Positions 7,308-14,683 of a stretch of 32,219 nt of DNA are shown here, piece after piece. The position numbers were made by a program, and so were the translations under genes. Numbering within the stretch: the stretch's first letter is position 1; the number at the start of each line of letters is the position of its first letter. The stretch is taken from contig NZ_SMRP01000039.1 in the NCBI RefSeq assembly GCF_004353915.1, positions 1 to 32,219 of the forward strand, written 5' to 3'. The notes beneath the pieces were generated by a model. That model saw only the letters and a program-made list of their open reading frames with translations. It did no database searches and was not told the DNA's origin. The DNA comes from Paraburkholderia silviterrae. GTDB taxonomy: Bacteria > Pseudomonadota > Gammaproteobacteria > Burkholderiales > Burkholderiaceae.

Positions 7308-7641
7308 GTATCTCTCGGGGCGTCCGACCACCACGAGGTGAAGTCGTACAGGCAGGCGAAGCGCTCATGTTCGTGCAGGCCAAACGCCGCCAACGACAGG
7401 GTGTCTGGGCAGTCGAAGAACTGGAACGCACCGTCGCGATCGCCACCGTAACGCCATCCGCGGATGATGAACCGGTGCAGGTGTTTGTCTGCCAGCCCAT
7501 CGCGAGCTGCATGACCTGATGCAGTTGCGCAATCGTGGTTTGCTCGGGAATCAGCACTCGCCGACAGACCGGCGGGCCGACGCAGCGCAGACTGATTCGC
7601 AACTGGAGAACGGAAGACTGATCGGAAGAATCGGAGTCCAT
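7304..7641 (-). pseudogene. pRiA4b ORF-3-like passenger protein, frameshifted (copy 2)
   Basis: The minus strand starts at 7641 (MDSDSSDQSSVLQLRIS) and matches copy 1 at 38 through HLHQVMQL-MGW. Near 7495 the frame shifts: the second half (KHLHRFIIRGWRYGGDRDGA, FQFFDCPDTLSLAAFGLHEH, ERFACLYDFTSWWSDAPRDT) continues in another frame to a TGA at 7304. The product is therefore interrupted unless recoding occurs. The C-terminal part retained here shows what copy 1 has lost. Translation could reinitiate at the overlapping ATG of the next small gene. Confidence 0.65.
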
Positions 7642-8034
7642 GCGACACACTTTAAGCTTCCGATCGGCGGCCATGGTCGCTGGGACTCGCCTTCAGCCCC
7701 CGCTTTGGCGCGGTCTCCCTATTGAGATTTCCGGGGTAGTGGCGACGCTGGTTGATCTGTCCTCTGTTGCCTGGATTGCCTATCCATGCGCTGCCAATGA
7801 TCGGTCATGCTGATGATGATCTCTTCTGCTTCTTGTGATCATCGCCGCTGGTCCTGTGATTAGGGCTTAAGTGACGTATCGATGCAGTACCAGCACGCCC
7901 TGGTTACGCGTGAAGCACTAGCCTCCCTCGCGATCTACCAAAGCGACGGCCCTGGTCCAGGCAAGGTTCACTACGGCCGGAATCGCCAGTGTTGGTTGCG
8001 CATGGTATGCAGGTAGATCTTTTCGATTTGCATT
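7642..8034. other. non-coding or unrecognised stretch upstream of the operator pair
   Basis: No recognisable gene. The only open frame of note runs on the minus strand from 8142 to 7918 (MIEKSETIRWVTSSHVDDVL...), which resembles nothing I know and overlaps both candidate operators. The sequence looks like the mixed remains of intergenic DNA. Confidence 0.3.
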
Positions 8035-8052
8035 TATCTGATATGTCAGATA
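8035..8052. promoter_or_regulatory. inverted-repeat operator candidate 1
   Basis: TATCTGA-TATG-TCAGATA is a perfect 7-bp inverted repeat with a 4-bp spacer. Operator 2 at 8144 repeats it with one change in the right arm (TATCTGA-CTTA-TCAAATA). A symmetric 18-bp site of this kind suits a dimeric TetR or MarR type repressor; the regulator gene is not in the window. Confidence 0.5.
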
Positions 8053-8132
8053 GAGTGATCCACAGTCGGCGAAATGCTCCGTGAGCACGTCATCCACATG
8101 GGATGACGTGACCCATCGTATTGTTTCGCTTT

Positions 8133-8172
8133 TTTCAATCATATATCTGACTTATCAAATATATGATTGAAA
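8133..8172. promoter_or_regulatory. perfect 14-bp inverted repeat enclosing operator candidate 2
   Basis: TTTCAATCATATAT (8133-8146) and ATATATGATTGAAA (8159-8172) are exact reverse complements separated by 12 bp. Nested in the centre is TATCTGACTTATCAAATA (8144-8161), a near copy of the operator at 8035. The two operator centres are 109 bp apart. The region is AT-rich within GC-rich surroundings and ends 33 bp before the ATG of an MFS exporter head, consistent with a repressor-controlled promoter of an efflux gene. Confidence 0.55.
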
Positions 8173-8205
8173 CCACCGTGGCGATCGGCATTCTCGGAGC
8201 TCACC

Positions 8206-8442
8206 ATGAATCCGCAAATATTTCCCCGCTCACCAGTTCCATTGAGCGGCGCGCGGTTCGCACTCGGCGCCATTGCCGTGGCGCTGGCCACGTTCATGAA
8301 CGTGCTGGACTCCTCCATCTCGGATATTGCACCCCGGGTGTTGAATCGCCGACTCCAGCAGTTCAGCAAAACCGGGTTCGCTGAACTGAAACGCTTGCTC
8401 ATCAAGTTCATCGGCGAGGGTCAAAGCGGAGATTCGCCGTAG
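8206..8442 (+). pseudogene. DHA2-type MFS exporter, N-terminal head fused to unrelated sequence
   Basis: From the ATG at 8206 the frame reads MNPQIFPRSPVPLSGARFAL, then GAIAVALATFMNVLDSSI. This is the cytoplasmic N-terminus and first membrane helix of an EmrB/QacA-type 14-helix exporter, with the helix-1 signature FMNVLDSSI usually followed by ANVA-P-I. After SSI the match stops and 40 unrelated residues follow to a stop at 8442. Only about 38 of some 500 residues are exporter, so the gene is dead, but its operator-like upstream region is retained. Confidence 0.6.
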
Positions 8443-8620
8443 ATTCGAAGTTGCTGAGACGCGACGTTCGGTCGGCGAGAAGCACGTACTTTTTGCTCAT
8501 GCCGCGCTCAGTCGCATGCGGTAATGACCTCGCGGTGATTGATCAGACCTTCCTTAACGCTCCCTCTCGCTATTGCGGCACCCCTATTTCTTATCCCTTT
8601 CTCACTTATGAAGGAGATCA

Positions 8621-9388
8621 ATGATGATGTCGGAATCAGCAATTGGAAGAGTTCATACCGGCCGGGTCGCGCTCGTGACCGGCGCCGCGCGCGGCATCGG
8701 CCAGGCAATCGCGGTCGGGCTCGCGCAACGAGGAGCGGCCATCGTCCTCGCCGATATCGGAGACCTGGCGGAGACCAGCGAGCTCATCTCCCGCATAGGC
8801 AGCCCGGCCACCGCCCTGACGCTGGACATCAGCGACCCGGCGGCCATCGATGAGGCGAAGGCACGTGTGGCCGCCGAGCGCGGACACGTCGACATCCTCG
8901 TCAACAACGCCGGCCTGGTCGAGGCAGTGACGTGGGACGAGCTAGACCTCGAGCGCTGGCAGCGCGTGCTGAGCGTCAACCTGACTGGCACGATGCTCAT
9001 GTGCAAGGCGTTCCTGCCGCTCATGCGCGGCCGCGGCTGGGGGCGGGTGATCAACATCGCTTCCGCGACGGTCGCCAGCGGCAGCCTGGTGTCGATCGCC
9101 TACCGCTCGAGCAAGATGGGTGTAATCGGGCTAACCCGGGCGCTTTCGTCGACCCTCGGCCCAGACGGGATCACGATCAACGCAGTGCTCCCGTCGCTCA
9201 CCCGCACTGCGATGGCCGAGAAGATACCGGAGTCGGTCGCCGCCACGAGTCTCGCCCGCCAAGCCATCCACCGCATGGCTGAGCCGGACGACATCGCCGG
9301 CGTCGTCTTCATGCTGGCTGCGGACGAGGCCGGCTGGGTCACGGGTCAGTCGATCATGGCCAGCGGCGGCCACGCGTTCGGCCTGTGA
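8621..9388 (+). CDS. SDR family oxidoreductase
   Basis: A complete 255-residue classical short-chain dehydrogenase. It has TGAARGIG (20-27), NNAG (95-98), N120 in LSVN, S148 and the catalytic YRSSK (Y161, K165). The C-terminal MASGGHAFGL replaces the more usual DGG. D45 at the end of strand 2 (VLADIGD) suggests NAD(H) preference. Three consecutive in-frame ATGs (8621, 8624, 8627) follow a GGAG ribosome-binding site at about 8611; any could be the start. It stands alone between scarred regions, so its pathway is unknown. Confidence 0.92.
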   Translation: MMMSESAIGRVHTGRVALVTGAARGIGQAIAVGLAQRGAAIVLADIGDLAETSELISRIGSPATALTLDISDPAAIDEAKARVAAERGHVDILVNNAGLVEAVTWDELDLERWQRVLSVNLTGTMLMCKAFLPLMRGRGWGRVINIASATVASGSLVSIAYRSSKMGVIGLTRALSSTLGPDGITINAVLPSLTRTAMAEKIPESVAATSLARQAIHRMAEPDDIAGVVFMLAADEAGWVTGQSIMASGGHAFGL

Positions 9389-9877
9389 GCCGGATCTCGC
9401 GAATGGCCGGATAAGGGCGAATCGATAACGGGACAAGATGCGGAAGCTCTGTTTTTGCCCTCCGGTCGAAGCTCGATCATGAAGATTGATCGTACGCGAT
9501 GACGCACAAGCAGATGAGCCTGTAGATGCAGCATGAAGCCGGGCTCGAGCAGCATCGCAAGCCGACACGTCGCGACGTGTCGGCTTGTCGAGATGGATTA
9601 GGTAGTCGCCCCTGAACGGCCTACCCTAGATTTCAATGCATGTTGCGACGGTAGGTTGATCTTGGCTTGATGCGGGTTTGCGAGGTGGCCCCGTTAAAAT
9701 ACCTCACCAAATCAGGCCCTTCCTGTCTCCCTGTCTGGCCTCTTCCCTTTTTGATCGATCCGCCGAAGTTTTTTGCGCGTCGAAGCGCCGCTCGCCTTGC
9801 GCCCATCGGGCGGAACTCGAGTAGTGGCGCGCCGATGGGGACTACTGAGGTTCAAGCTAGCCGTCGCTGCTTCGCAT
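9389..9877. other. gene-free stretch
   Basis: About 490 bp between the SDR stop and the 3' end of the monooxygenase fragment. Apart from the palindrome at 9558-9587 I see no convincing gene, and the short frames here match no family known to me. Confidence 0.4.
9558..9587. terminator. perfect 30-bp palindrome, possible bidirectional terminator or operator
   Basis: The half-arm CAAGCCGACACGTCG (9558-9572) is followed immediately by its exact reverse complement (9573-9587). It lies between the convergent SDR (ends 9388) and monooxygenase fragment (ends 9878), so transcription termination is plausible. However, there is no T-run on either side, and a spacer-free palindrome is also typical of a dimeric protein-binding or recombination site. 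Confidence 0.45.
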
Positions 9878-10462
9878 TCAGGTCGGCGACGCTCGGCAGC
9901 AGACGATGCGCATACCCGTATAACCGAGCGCTTCAAGCAGGTCACGCACGTTGGTCACAAGAAATTTCTCGGGCCAGGTGAATCCATCGAAGCTGAATCC
10001 GGCTGTCTTGCGCACCATGCTGTGCGCGCCGTCCACGCCCACTACCCACGAGGCGCGGCTCTCGCGACGGCCGTTCTCAGTCGAAAACACGAGGCGCACC
10101 GATTCGTCGCTGGCTTCAACGGATTGGAGCGTTTCGCCAAGGCGGATCTCGACGTTCGGCTGTTGCCGCAGTTCATTGAGCAGGACGGTCGACAGATAGT
10201 GTTGCGGCAGATGAAAGCGGAACGGAAAGTCGGTGACCAGTTGACAGGTCGCGAGCGAGCCATCCGATTCACCCTCATTGGCGTCCGTGACGATAACGCG
10301 GATGGACCGCAACGGCCCACTATCCGTCTCCAGTTGAACCGTTATTGGCTGTCCAGGAAACGTCTGGAGCGGGATGCCGTTGCTGGTCGAGATACAGGAC
10401 AGCCGCCCTTCAATGCCGCCGCACAAGTCCTCACGAATATCCAGCCGCTGGACAAACAACAA
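9878..10462 (-). pseudogene. chimera of VgrG (type VI tip) fragment and FAD-dependent monooxygenase fragment
   Basis: One open frame of 194 codons joins two unrelated genes. Residues 1 to about 78 (LFVQRLDIREDLCGGIEGRL, LQTFPGQPITVQLETDSG, ANEGESDGSLATCQLV) match the N-terminal region of Burkholderia VgrG/TssI proteins, including the GESDGSL segment. From about residue 80 (RFHLPQHYLSTVLLNELRQQ, then VEIRLGETLQSVEASDESVR and VVGVDGAHSMVRKTAGFSFD) it is the central part of an FAD aromatic-ring or quinone monooxygenase, with the flavin-binding DG motif at 144-151. The monooxygenase GxGxxG head and its C-terminal half are absent, as is the rest of VgrG. The junction is near 10220-10235. No function is expected. 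Assignments are from memory of these families. Confidence 0.6.
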
Positions 10463-10725
10463 ACCTGCAAGGTCTGATTGTGAGCTGCGCCAGCAGATGC
10501 GAAAGGAACGGCTACCGTTCGAGAAGATTGCGGATGTTACGGGATAGAGCCGCCGGGCCCGAAATCACCTCTGCTCCAGACATACCGCGCGCGATTTGCG
10601 TCGGCTTTAAATACTCTTGCATCGGCCGCGAACCCTTCGCCTTCAACGAGTAATTGCAATGGCGACTCACTTGGCCTTGATACCGGGACAGCACTGTCAA
10701 GGAGCCGCAGCTGTCTGTAGACAAT
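10463..10725. other. fragmentary sequence upstream of the chimera
   Basis: No intact gene. The minus strand has a 36-codon frame (MQEYLKPTQIARGMSGAEVI then SGPAALSRNIRNLLER, stop at about 10512) that I cannot assign. The plus strand reads ELRQQMRKERLPFEKIADVT (about 10480-10540) before a stop, faintly like a helix-turn-helix of an AraC-type regulator. Both look like debris. Confidence 0.25.
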
Positions 10726-10995
10726 TTACCGCGCTGGCTGGCCTTGCTGCGACGACCCGCCGGCTACGCCGCCCATCGCACTGTTCTGCTCAGCGACGCG
10801 AGCTTCGGCGGCCTGAAGGTTGTCCGGATAATCATTCCGGTGCGCATGCGAGTCAGGGTTGTAGCCGGCCTTTTCGACCTGAAGCAACTCTTCGTGAACC
10901 TGTGCGCGCGTCACCGGCTGGTTCGATTGAGCGAAAGCAACAAGCGGGGCAGCAAGGGTTGCGGCGACAATGACAACTTGAACTAGCGATTTCAT
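10726..10995 (-). CDS. DUF4148 domain-containing secreted protein
   Basis: A complete 89-residue protein. A Sec signal peptide (MKSLVQVVIVAATLAAPLVA, cleavage after AFA) precedes the DUF4148 region with TRAQVHEELLQVEKAGYNPD and NDYPDNLQAAEARVAEQN, ending in a Gly/Ser/Gln-rich tail. DUF4148 proteins are small periplasmic proteins abundant in Burkholderiaceae, with no established function. The ATG at 10995 has an AGGTAAT sequence upstream. It stands alone with its own promoter candidate at 11058-11086. Confidence 0.9.
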   Translation of the reverse strand: MKSLVQVVIVAATLAAPLVAFAQSNQPVTRAQVHEELLQVEKAGYNPDSHAHRNDYPDNLQAAEARVAEQNSAMGGVAGGSSQQGQPAR

Positions 10996-11057
10996 GATGA
11001 TTACCTACTGAATTGTCTTGTGTGGCTGAGAACTGTGTTGTCCGCAGCGATCAGCAC

Positions 11058-11086
11058 AGTATAGGAGACGACAACACCAGGGTAAA
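11058..11086 (-). promoter_or_regulatory. sigma70-type promoter candidate for the DUF4148 gene
   Basis: On the minus strand TTTACC (11086-11081) and TATACT (11063-11058) are separated by 17 bp. Agreement with the consensus is 4/6 and 5/6. It lies about 63 bp upstream of the ATG at 10995. Confidence 0.45.
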
Positions 11087-11285
11087 TACCGAAACAACAA
11101 GTTGGCCGAATTGCGAAACAAGTTTATATCGGGACAGAATCCGACTGCCGACCGTCAATTTCTGATGCGATCGACGGGAGCGCGGGAGAGGCCCAATTCG
11201 TATTCCACCAAGTTCTGGGATGTGACACTTCACTCTGACGGATGCCAATTACATACTTGGTTTGAGGGTTGAGGGGCGACTTGAC

Positions 11286-11537
11286 ATGGACGCAGAGTAT
11301 CGTTTCGACGTTTTTGGCCGGGTCATTGGAGTCGTCTTCAAGAACAACGCGTGGAAAGCTCATCATTTCGGGCAGGAAGGCAAGCGTCGTCGCGCGGACT
11401 TTGAAATTCAATCATTCGTTACGCCAGACGAACTGTTGCAATACCTCGATGACCTGTTTCACGGGCTTTGTCAAGTTGACAAGCGTAGACTGTATGGCTG
11501 GCAGAAACATAGTTATCCTTATGAGAGAAACGCCTGA
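11286..11537 (+). CDS. small conserved-looking hypothetical protein
   Basis: An 83-residue protein from the ATG at 11286 (MDAEYRFDVFGRVIGVVFKN then NAWKAHHFGQEGKRRRADFE and PDELLQYLDDLFHGL), preceded by a GAGGGG ribosome-binding site. The pattern YRF-VFGR-V-V-R/KN-W-A-F-GEEGKRR-ADF followed by an acidic helix resembles a family of short beta-sheet proteins of unknown function in Pseudomonas and Burkholderia (I believe the DUF7661 type). The family normally ends near LFHE, so the last 25 residues may be an extension into unrelated sequence. It is flanked by IS debris. Confidence 0.5.
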   Translation: MDAEYRFDVFGRVIGVVFKNNAWKAHHFGQEGKRRRADFEIQSFVTPDELLQYLDDLFHGLCQVDKRRLYGWQKHSYPYERNA

Positions 11538-11539
11538 GT

Positions 11540-11951
11540 GCGACGCGCATTGCGAAAGCGGCACATCTGGCGTTCGCGCCTGCGAGTCGGCTGGCGGCTA
11601 TTCTCCGCGCGGTTATTCACGCGCGCAGCCGCTTAGACAAATTCGTGTTTCACCTGGGCGAGTTCGGGAATCTCGGCTTTCAGGCTGAACCGAAAATACC
11701 AGCGAACCGCGCAGCGGATGACGACAGCAGGGAAGCGGTGGCCGTGATAAAGCGATTTCGTCTTCTTCATTGCTTCATTCTACCGGCGCCGGTCCGCTAA
11801 CCTGACAGCGCCGCCGGGGCAACCGATCCGCGCTCCGACGGGGCGGTGGCTGCATGGTGAGCGTTTCACGGTCCGTCGGTTCGGTTGTCGCTACGGGTTC
11901 CACCGTATTGCGAACGCCATCGTCGAAAGTCTGCCGGCCACCGCCCACCGC
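11540..11951. other. scarred intergenic stretch with IS remnant
   Basis: Between the small protein and the binding-protein gene only the IS6-type 5' fragment (11633-11770) is recognisable. A 12-bp palindrome ACCGGCGCCGGT lies at 11782-11793, just outside that fragment, and could be near the IS end. No other gene is supported. Confidence 0.35.
11633..11770 (-). mobile_element. IS6-family transposase, 5' remnant
   Basis: The minus strand from the ATG at 11770 reads MKKTKSLYHGHRFPAVVIRC then AVRWYFRFSL. This is the N-terminus of IS6-family transposases, where YHGHRFP and the AV-WY-RF-LS helix precede the helix-turn-helix. In intact elements SLRD(V/I)E follows; here it changes to KAEIPELAQVKHEFV and stops. 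About 30 of some 230 residues remain, without the DDE domain. Confidence 0.6.
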
Positions 11952-13130
11952 TCACATCCGGACGACGTCAACCACGTCCTTGCGGCGATCCTTGAAATGA
12001 TAGATCGTGACGGCGGCATCCTTGAGGTCTCCGTGCGGATCGAATGCGATCTTGCCAATTACACCCTCGTACTGCGTGGCGGGCATCGCGGCAAGAATCT
12101 TCGCGCGATCGGTCGAATTCGCGCGCTTCATCGCGTCGACGATCACATAGACGGCGTCGTAAGCGAACGGACCATACGCGTTGATCGGCACCTTGTACCG
12201 CGCGACGTAGCGCTGGTCGAATGCGGCGCCCTTCGGCATCTTCGACAAGGCAAGCCCCGCTTCCGAACACACGACATTGTCGATCGCGTTGCCGGCGAGG
12301 TCGATCATCTTCTCCGTGCACGCGCCGTCGCCGCCCAGCACGGGTGCGCTCACGCCAAGCGCCGCGGCCTGCTTCGCGAGCGGTCCCGCCGTCGCGTCGG
12401 AGCCGCCGTACATGATGGCGTCCGGACGCAGTCCCTTGATCTTCGTGAGGATCGCCCGAAAGTCGACGGCCTTGTCGTTAGTCGATTCGTGCGCGACGAC
12501 GGTGGCGCCCGCAGCCCTGGCGGCCTTCTCGAACTCGGTCGCAAGCCCCTGCCCATAGGCCGTCGAATCGTCGATGACCGCAATCCGCTTCGCGTGCAGC
12601 GTGCCGACAGCGTAGCGAGCGAGCGCGGGGCCTTGCAGCGCGTCGGTGGCGACGAGCCGGTAAGTCGTGCGGAAACCCTGTTGCGTGAACGCGGGATTTG
12701 TCGAACCCTGCGAGATCTGCGTGACATTCGCCTCGTTGTAGATGCGAGATGCCGGGATCGAGACGCCGGAGTTGATGTCCCCCACGACCGCGACCACGCC
12801 GTCGTCGACGAGTTTCTGCGCGACCTGGGTGCCCGTGCGCGGGTCGGCGGCATCGTCCTGTGAATCGAGCTGCAGCCGCACCGGCTTGCCACCGATCACG
12901 AGATGCTGGCTGTTGATCTCGTCGATCGCGAGGCGCGCCGCATTCTCGCTGTCCTTGCCCATGTTCGCGAGCTGGCCGGTCATGGGCGCGGCGTGGCCGA
13001 TCAGAACGACGGTCGGCGTGGCATCAGTCGTGTCGGCCGCATGGGCGAGGCTGGCAGCCATCGCCCATACGGCCGCCATCGTCAGCGGTGCCAGCCGCGT
13101 ACAGCGCATCAAGGTGGAATCAGGATTCAT
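11952..13130 (-). CDS. periplasmic branched-chain amino acid/amide-type ABC transporter binding protein
   Basis: A 392-residue protein of the LivJ/BraC (Peripla_BP_6) class. It has a signal peptide (MNPDSTLMRCTRLAPLTMAA then VWAMAASLAHA) and the family opening VVLIGHAAPMTGQLANMGKD with SENAARLAIDEIN. The ligand-hinge segments follow: VVAVVGDINSGVSIPASRIY, ISQGSTNPAFTQQGF and RIAVIDDSTAYGQGLATEFE. The start at 13130 was chosen for its signal peptide and GAGG ribosome-binding site; the open frame extends further upstream. It follows the amidase on the same strand after 159 bp and probably belongs to that operon. No permease or ATPase genes are nearby, so partners must lie elsewhere. Members of this class bind amides, urea and aromatic acids as well as leucine. 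Confidence 0.92.
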   Translation of the reverse strand: MNPDSTLMRCTRLAPLTMAAVWAMAASLAHAADTTDATPTVVLIGHAAPMTGQLANMGKDSENAARLAIDEINSQHLVIGGKPVRLQLDSQDDAADPRTGTQVAQKLVDDGVVAVVGDINSGVSIPASRIYNEANVTQISQGSTNPAFTQQGFRTTYRLVATDALQGPALARYAVGTLHAKRIAVIDDSTAYGQGLATEFEKAARAAGATVVAHESTNDKAVDFRAILTKIKGLRPDAIMYGGSDATAGPLAKQAAALGVSAPVLGGDGACTEKMIDLAGNAIDNVVCSEAGLALSKMPKGAAFDQRYVARYKVPINAYGPFAYDAVYVIVDAMKRANSTDRAKILAAMPATQYEGVIGKIAFDPHGDLKDAAVTIYHFKDRRKDVVDVVRM

Positions 13131-13289
13131 GGATGGACCTCGATTAGATGGATTGAACGAGCCGCAACGCATGCCGGTCAAATTGCCGACGTTGAACGTG
13201 TGACGACAACGCAGCGGATGAGTGCCAGTATTCGAACGCCAAATTTCGTCGTCCAACGACTTATTCTGTTGGCCACCGATAAAGAAAGC

Positions 13290-14678
13290 TTATGTGGCAT
13301 CGGCCGCGGTTTCCGGCCAGAACGCGGGCCAGCCGCCGAGCTTGCCGTCGCGCAAAACTCCTTCGACGCTGCGGCCGATAGCCAGCACCCGCGCATCGGC
13401 GAACGCGCTGCCGACGATCGACAGGCCCACGGGCAGCGCCCCCTCGCCGTGGCAGGGTAGTGTCAGCGCGCAGCCATCCATCACATTGACGATCGACGCA
13501 AGGCGCAGGGCTCGCGCATTCGCCGCGAAGAAATGCTCGTCGGCCGGCTCGATGTCTTCGAGCCGTGGCGCCACCATCGCGACCGTCGGCATCAGCCACG
13601 CGTCGAAGCGCGCGAGCCTGGCCCGCGCATCCTGCACAAAGCGCTCGCGCGCCGCGAGAAGGTCCAGGTAATCGGCGGCGCTCAAATGCTCGCCTTTGCG
13701 CAGACGCTTGAGCACGCGCGGATCGTAGGCTCCGGCATTCGCCGCGACGTGGCGCCGATGCCATGCCCATGCTTGTGCGGCCGTGATGCCCGCCGGTGGA
13801 GCGTGCAGCATCAGATCGGCAAGCGACGGAAAAGCGAAATGCTCGACAGTTGCGCCGGCCGCGCGCAGTTGGCGTATCGCGTAGTCGAACGCAATGCGCA
13901 CTTCGTGGTCGAGATCGTCGCCGACGTAGTCATAGGTCACACCGAAGCGCAGCGAATCGAGCGGACGCGCTGCTGTGTCGAGCGTCTGCGCGGACAGGAC
14001 TGCATCCGCGAGCACGCAGCAGTCGACGCTGCGCGCGATGGGGCCCACGGAGTCGAACGTCGTCGAAAGAGGCAGTAAGCCGTCGAGCGGAACGCGTGCG
14101 GCTGTGGGCTTGAACGCGGTGAGACCGCAGAAGGCGGCGGGAATGCGTACCGATCCGCCCGTGTCGGTGCCGAGCGCCCACACGGCGTGCCCGCGCGCCA
14201 CCGATAGCGCCGCGCCCGAACTCGAGCCGCCCACGATCCGCGCCGGATCGTGCGGATTGCGCGGCGTGCCGTAGTGTGGATTGAGGCCGAGCCCGGAGAA
14301 CGCGAACTCGCTCATGTTGGTGCGTCCCACGAACACCGCGCCCGCATCGCGCAGACGCGCGATCGCGATTCCGTCGCGCGCTGCCGGCTCGCCGCCGCGC
14401 AATACGCGGGAGCCGGCCGTCGTCACCTGCCCCTTGACGTCGAAAAGGTCCTTGACCGTGACCGGAATACCCGCAAGCGGCGATGGCACATAGCCGCGCG
14501 CCCGCAAGGTATCGCTCGTCGCGGCAGCGGCGCGCGCTGCGGTGTGGTCGATCGCAGTATAAGCATTGCCATAGTGGCGCGAATCGGCGTGAATTGCGGC
14601 GAGCGAAGCTTCGAGCAACGCGCAAGCGGAGATTTGTTGCGTGCCCAGCATCTGCTGCCATTCGCGTATCGTGCGCAT
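13290..14678 (-). CDS. amidase signature family enzyme
   Basis: A 462-residue amidohydrolase with the Ser-cisSer-Lys triad: K76 in PVTVKDLFDV, the Gly/Ser-rich GGSSSGAA (150-157, cis-Ser S152) and the nucleophile S176 in GTDTGGSVRIPA. It would cleave a C-N amide or ureido bond in the cytoplasm. The start was set at the ATG at 14678: an in-frame GTG at 14687 overlaps the stop of the upstream gene (GTGA) but lies too close to the GGAG ribosome-binding site, which is well spaced for the ATG. The six-base gap to the DUF2848 gene implies co-translation. It resembles AtzF/GatA-like or AtzE-like enzymes in general plan only, and the substrate is unknown. Confidence 0.93.
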   Translation of the reverse strand: MRTIREWQQMLGTQQISACALLEASLAAIHADSRHYGNAYTAIDHTAARAAAATSDTLRARGYVPSPLAGIPVTVKDLFDVKGQVTTAGSRVLRGGEPAARDGIAIARLRDAGAVFVGRTNMSEFAFSGLGLNPHYGTPRNPHDPARIVGGSSSGAALSVARGHAVWALGTDTGGSVRIPAAFCGLTAFKPTAARVPLDGLLPLSTTFDSVGPIARSVDCCVLADAVLSAQTLDTAARPLDSLRFGVTYDYVGDDLDHEVRIAFDYAIRQLRAAGATVEHFAFPSLADLMLHAPPAGITAAQAWAWHRRHVAANAGAYDPRVLKRLRKGEHLSAADYLDLLAARERFVQDARARLARFDAWLMPTVAMVAPRLEDIEPADEHFFAANARALRLASIVNVMDGCALTLPCHGEGALPVGLSIVGSAFADARVLAIGRSVEGVLRDGKLGGWPAFWPETAADAT

Positions 14679-14683
14679 CAACG

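Noticed and set aside
7918..8142. Minus-strand 74-codon frame as the divergent regulator of the MFS head
   Set aside because: No helix-turn-helix pattern, and both operator candidates would lie at or inside its coding sequence.
11782..11793. 12-bp palindrome ACCGGCGCCGGT as an IS terminus or operator
   Set aside because: Too short and GC-rich to be significant in this genome; noted only as a position near the IS6 remnant.
13131..13256. Upstream extension of the binding-protein gene
   Set aside because: Signal peptide and ribosome-binding site support the start at 13130; the extension lacks conserved features.
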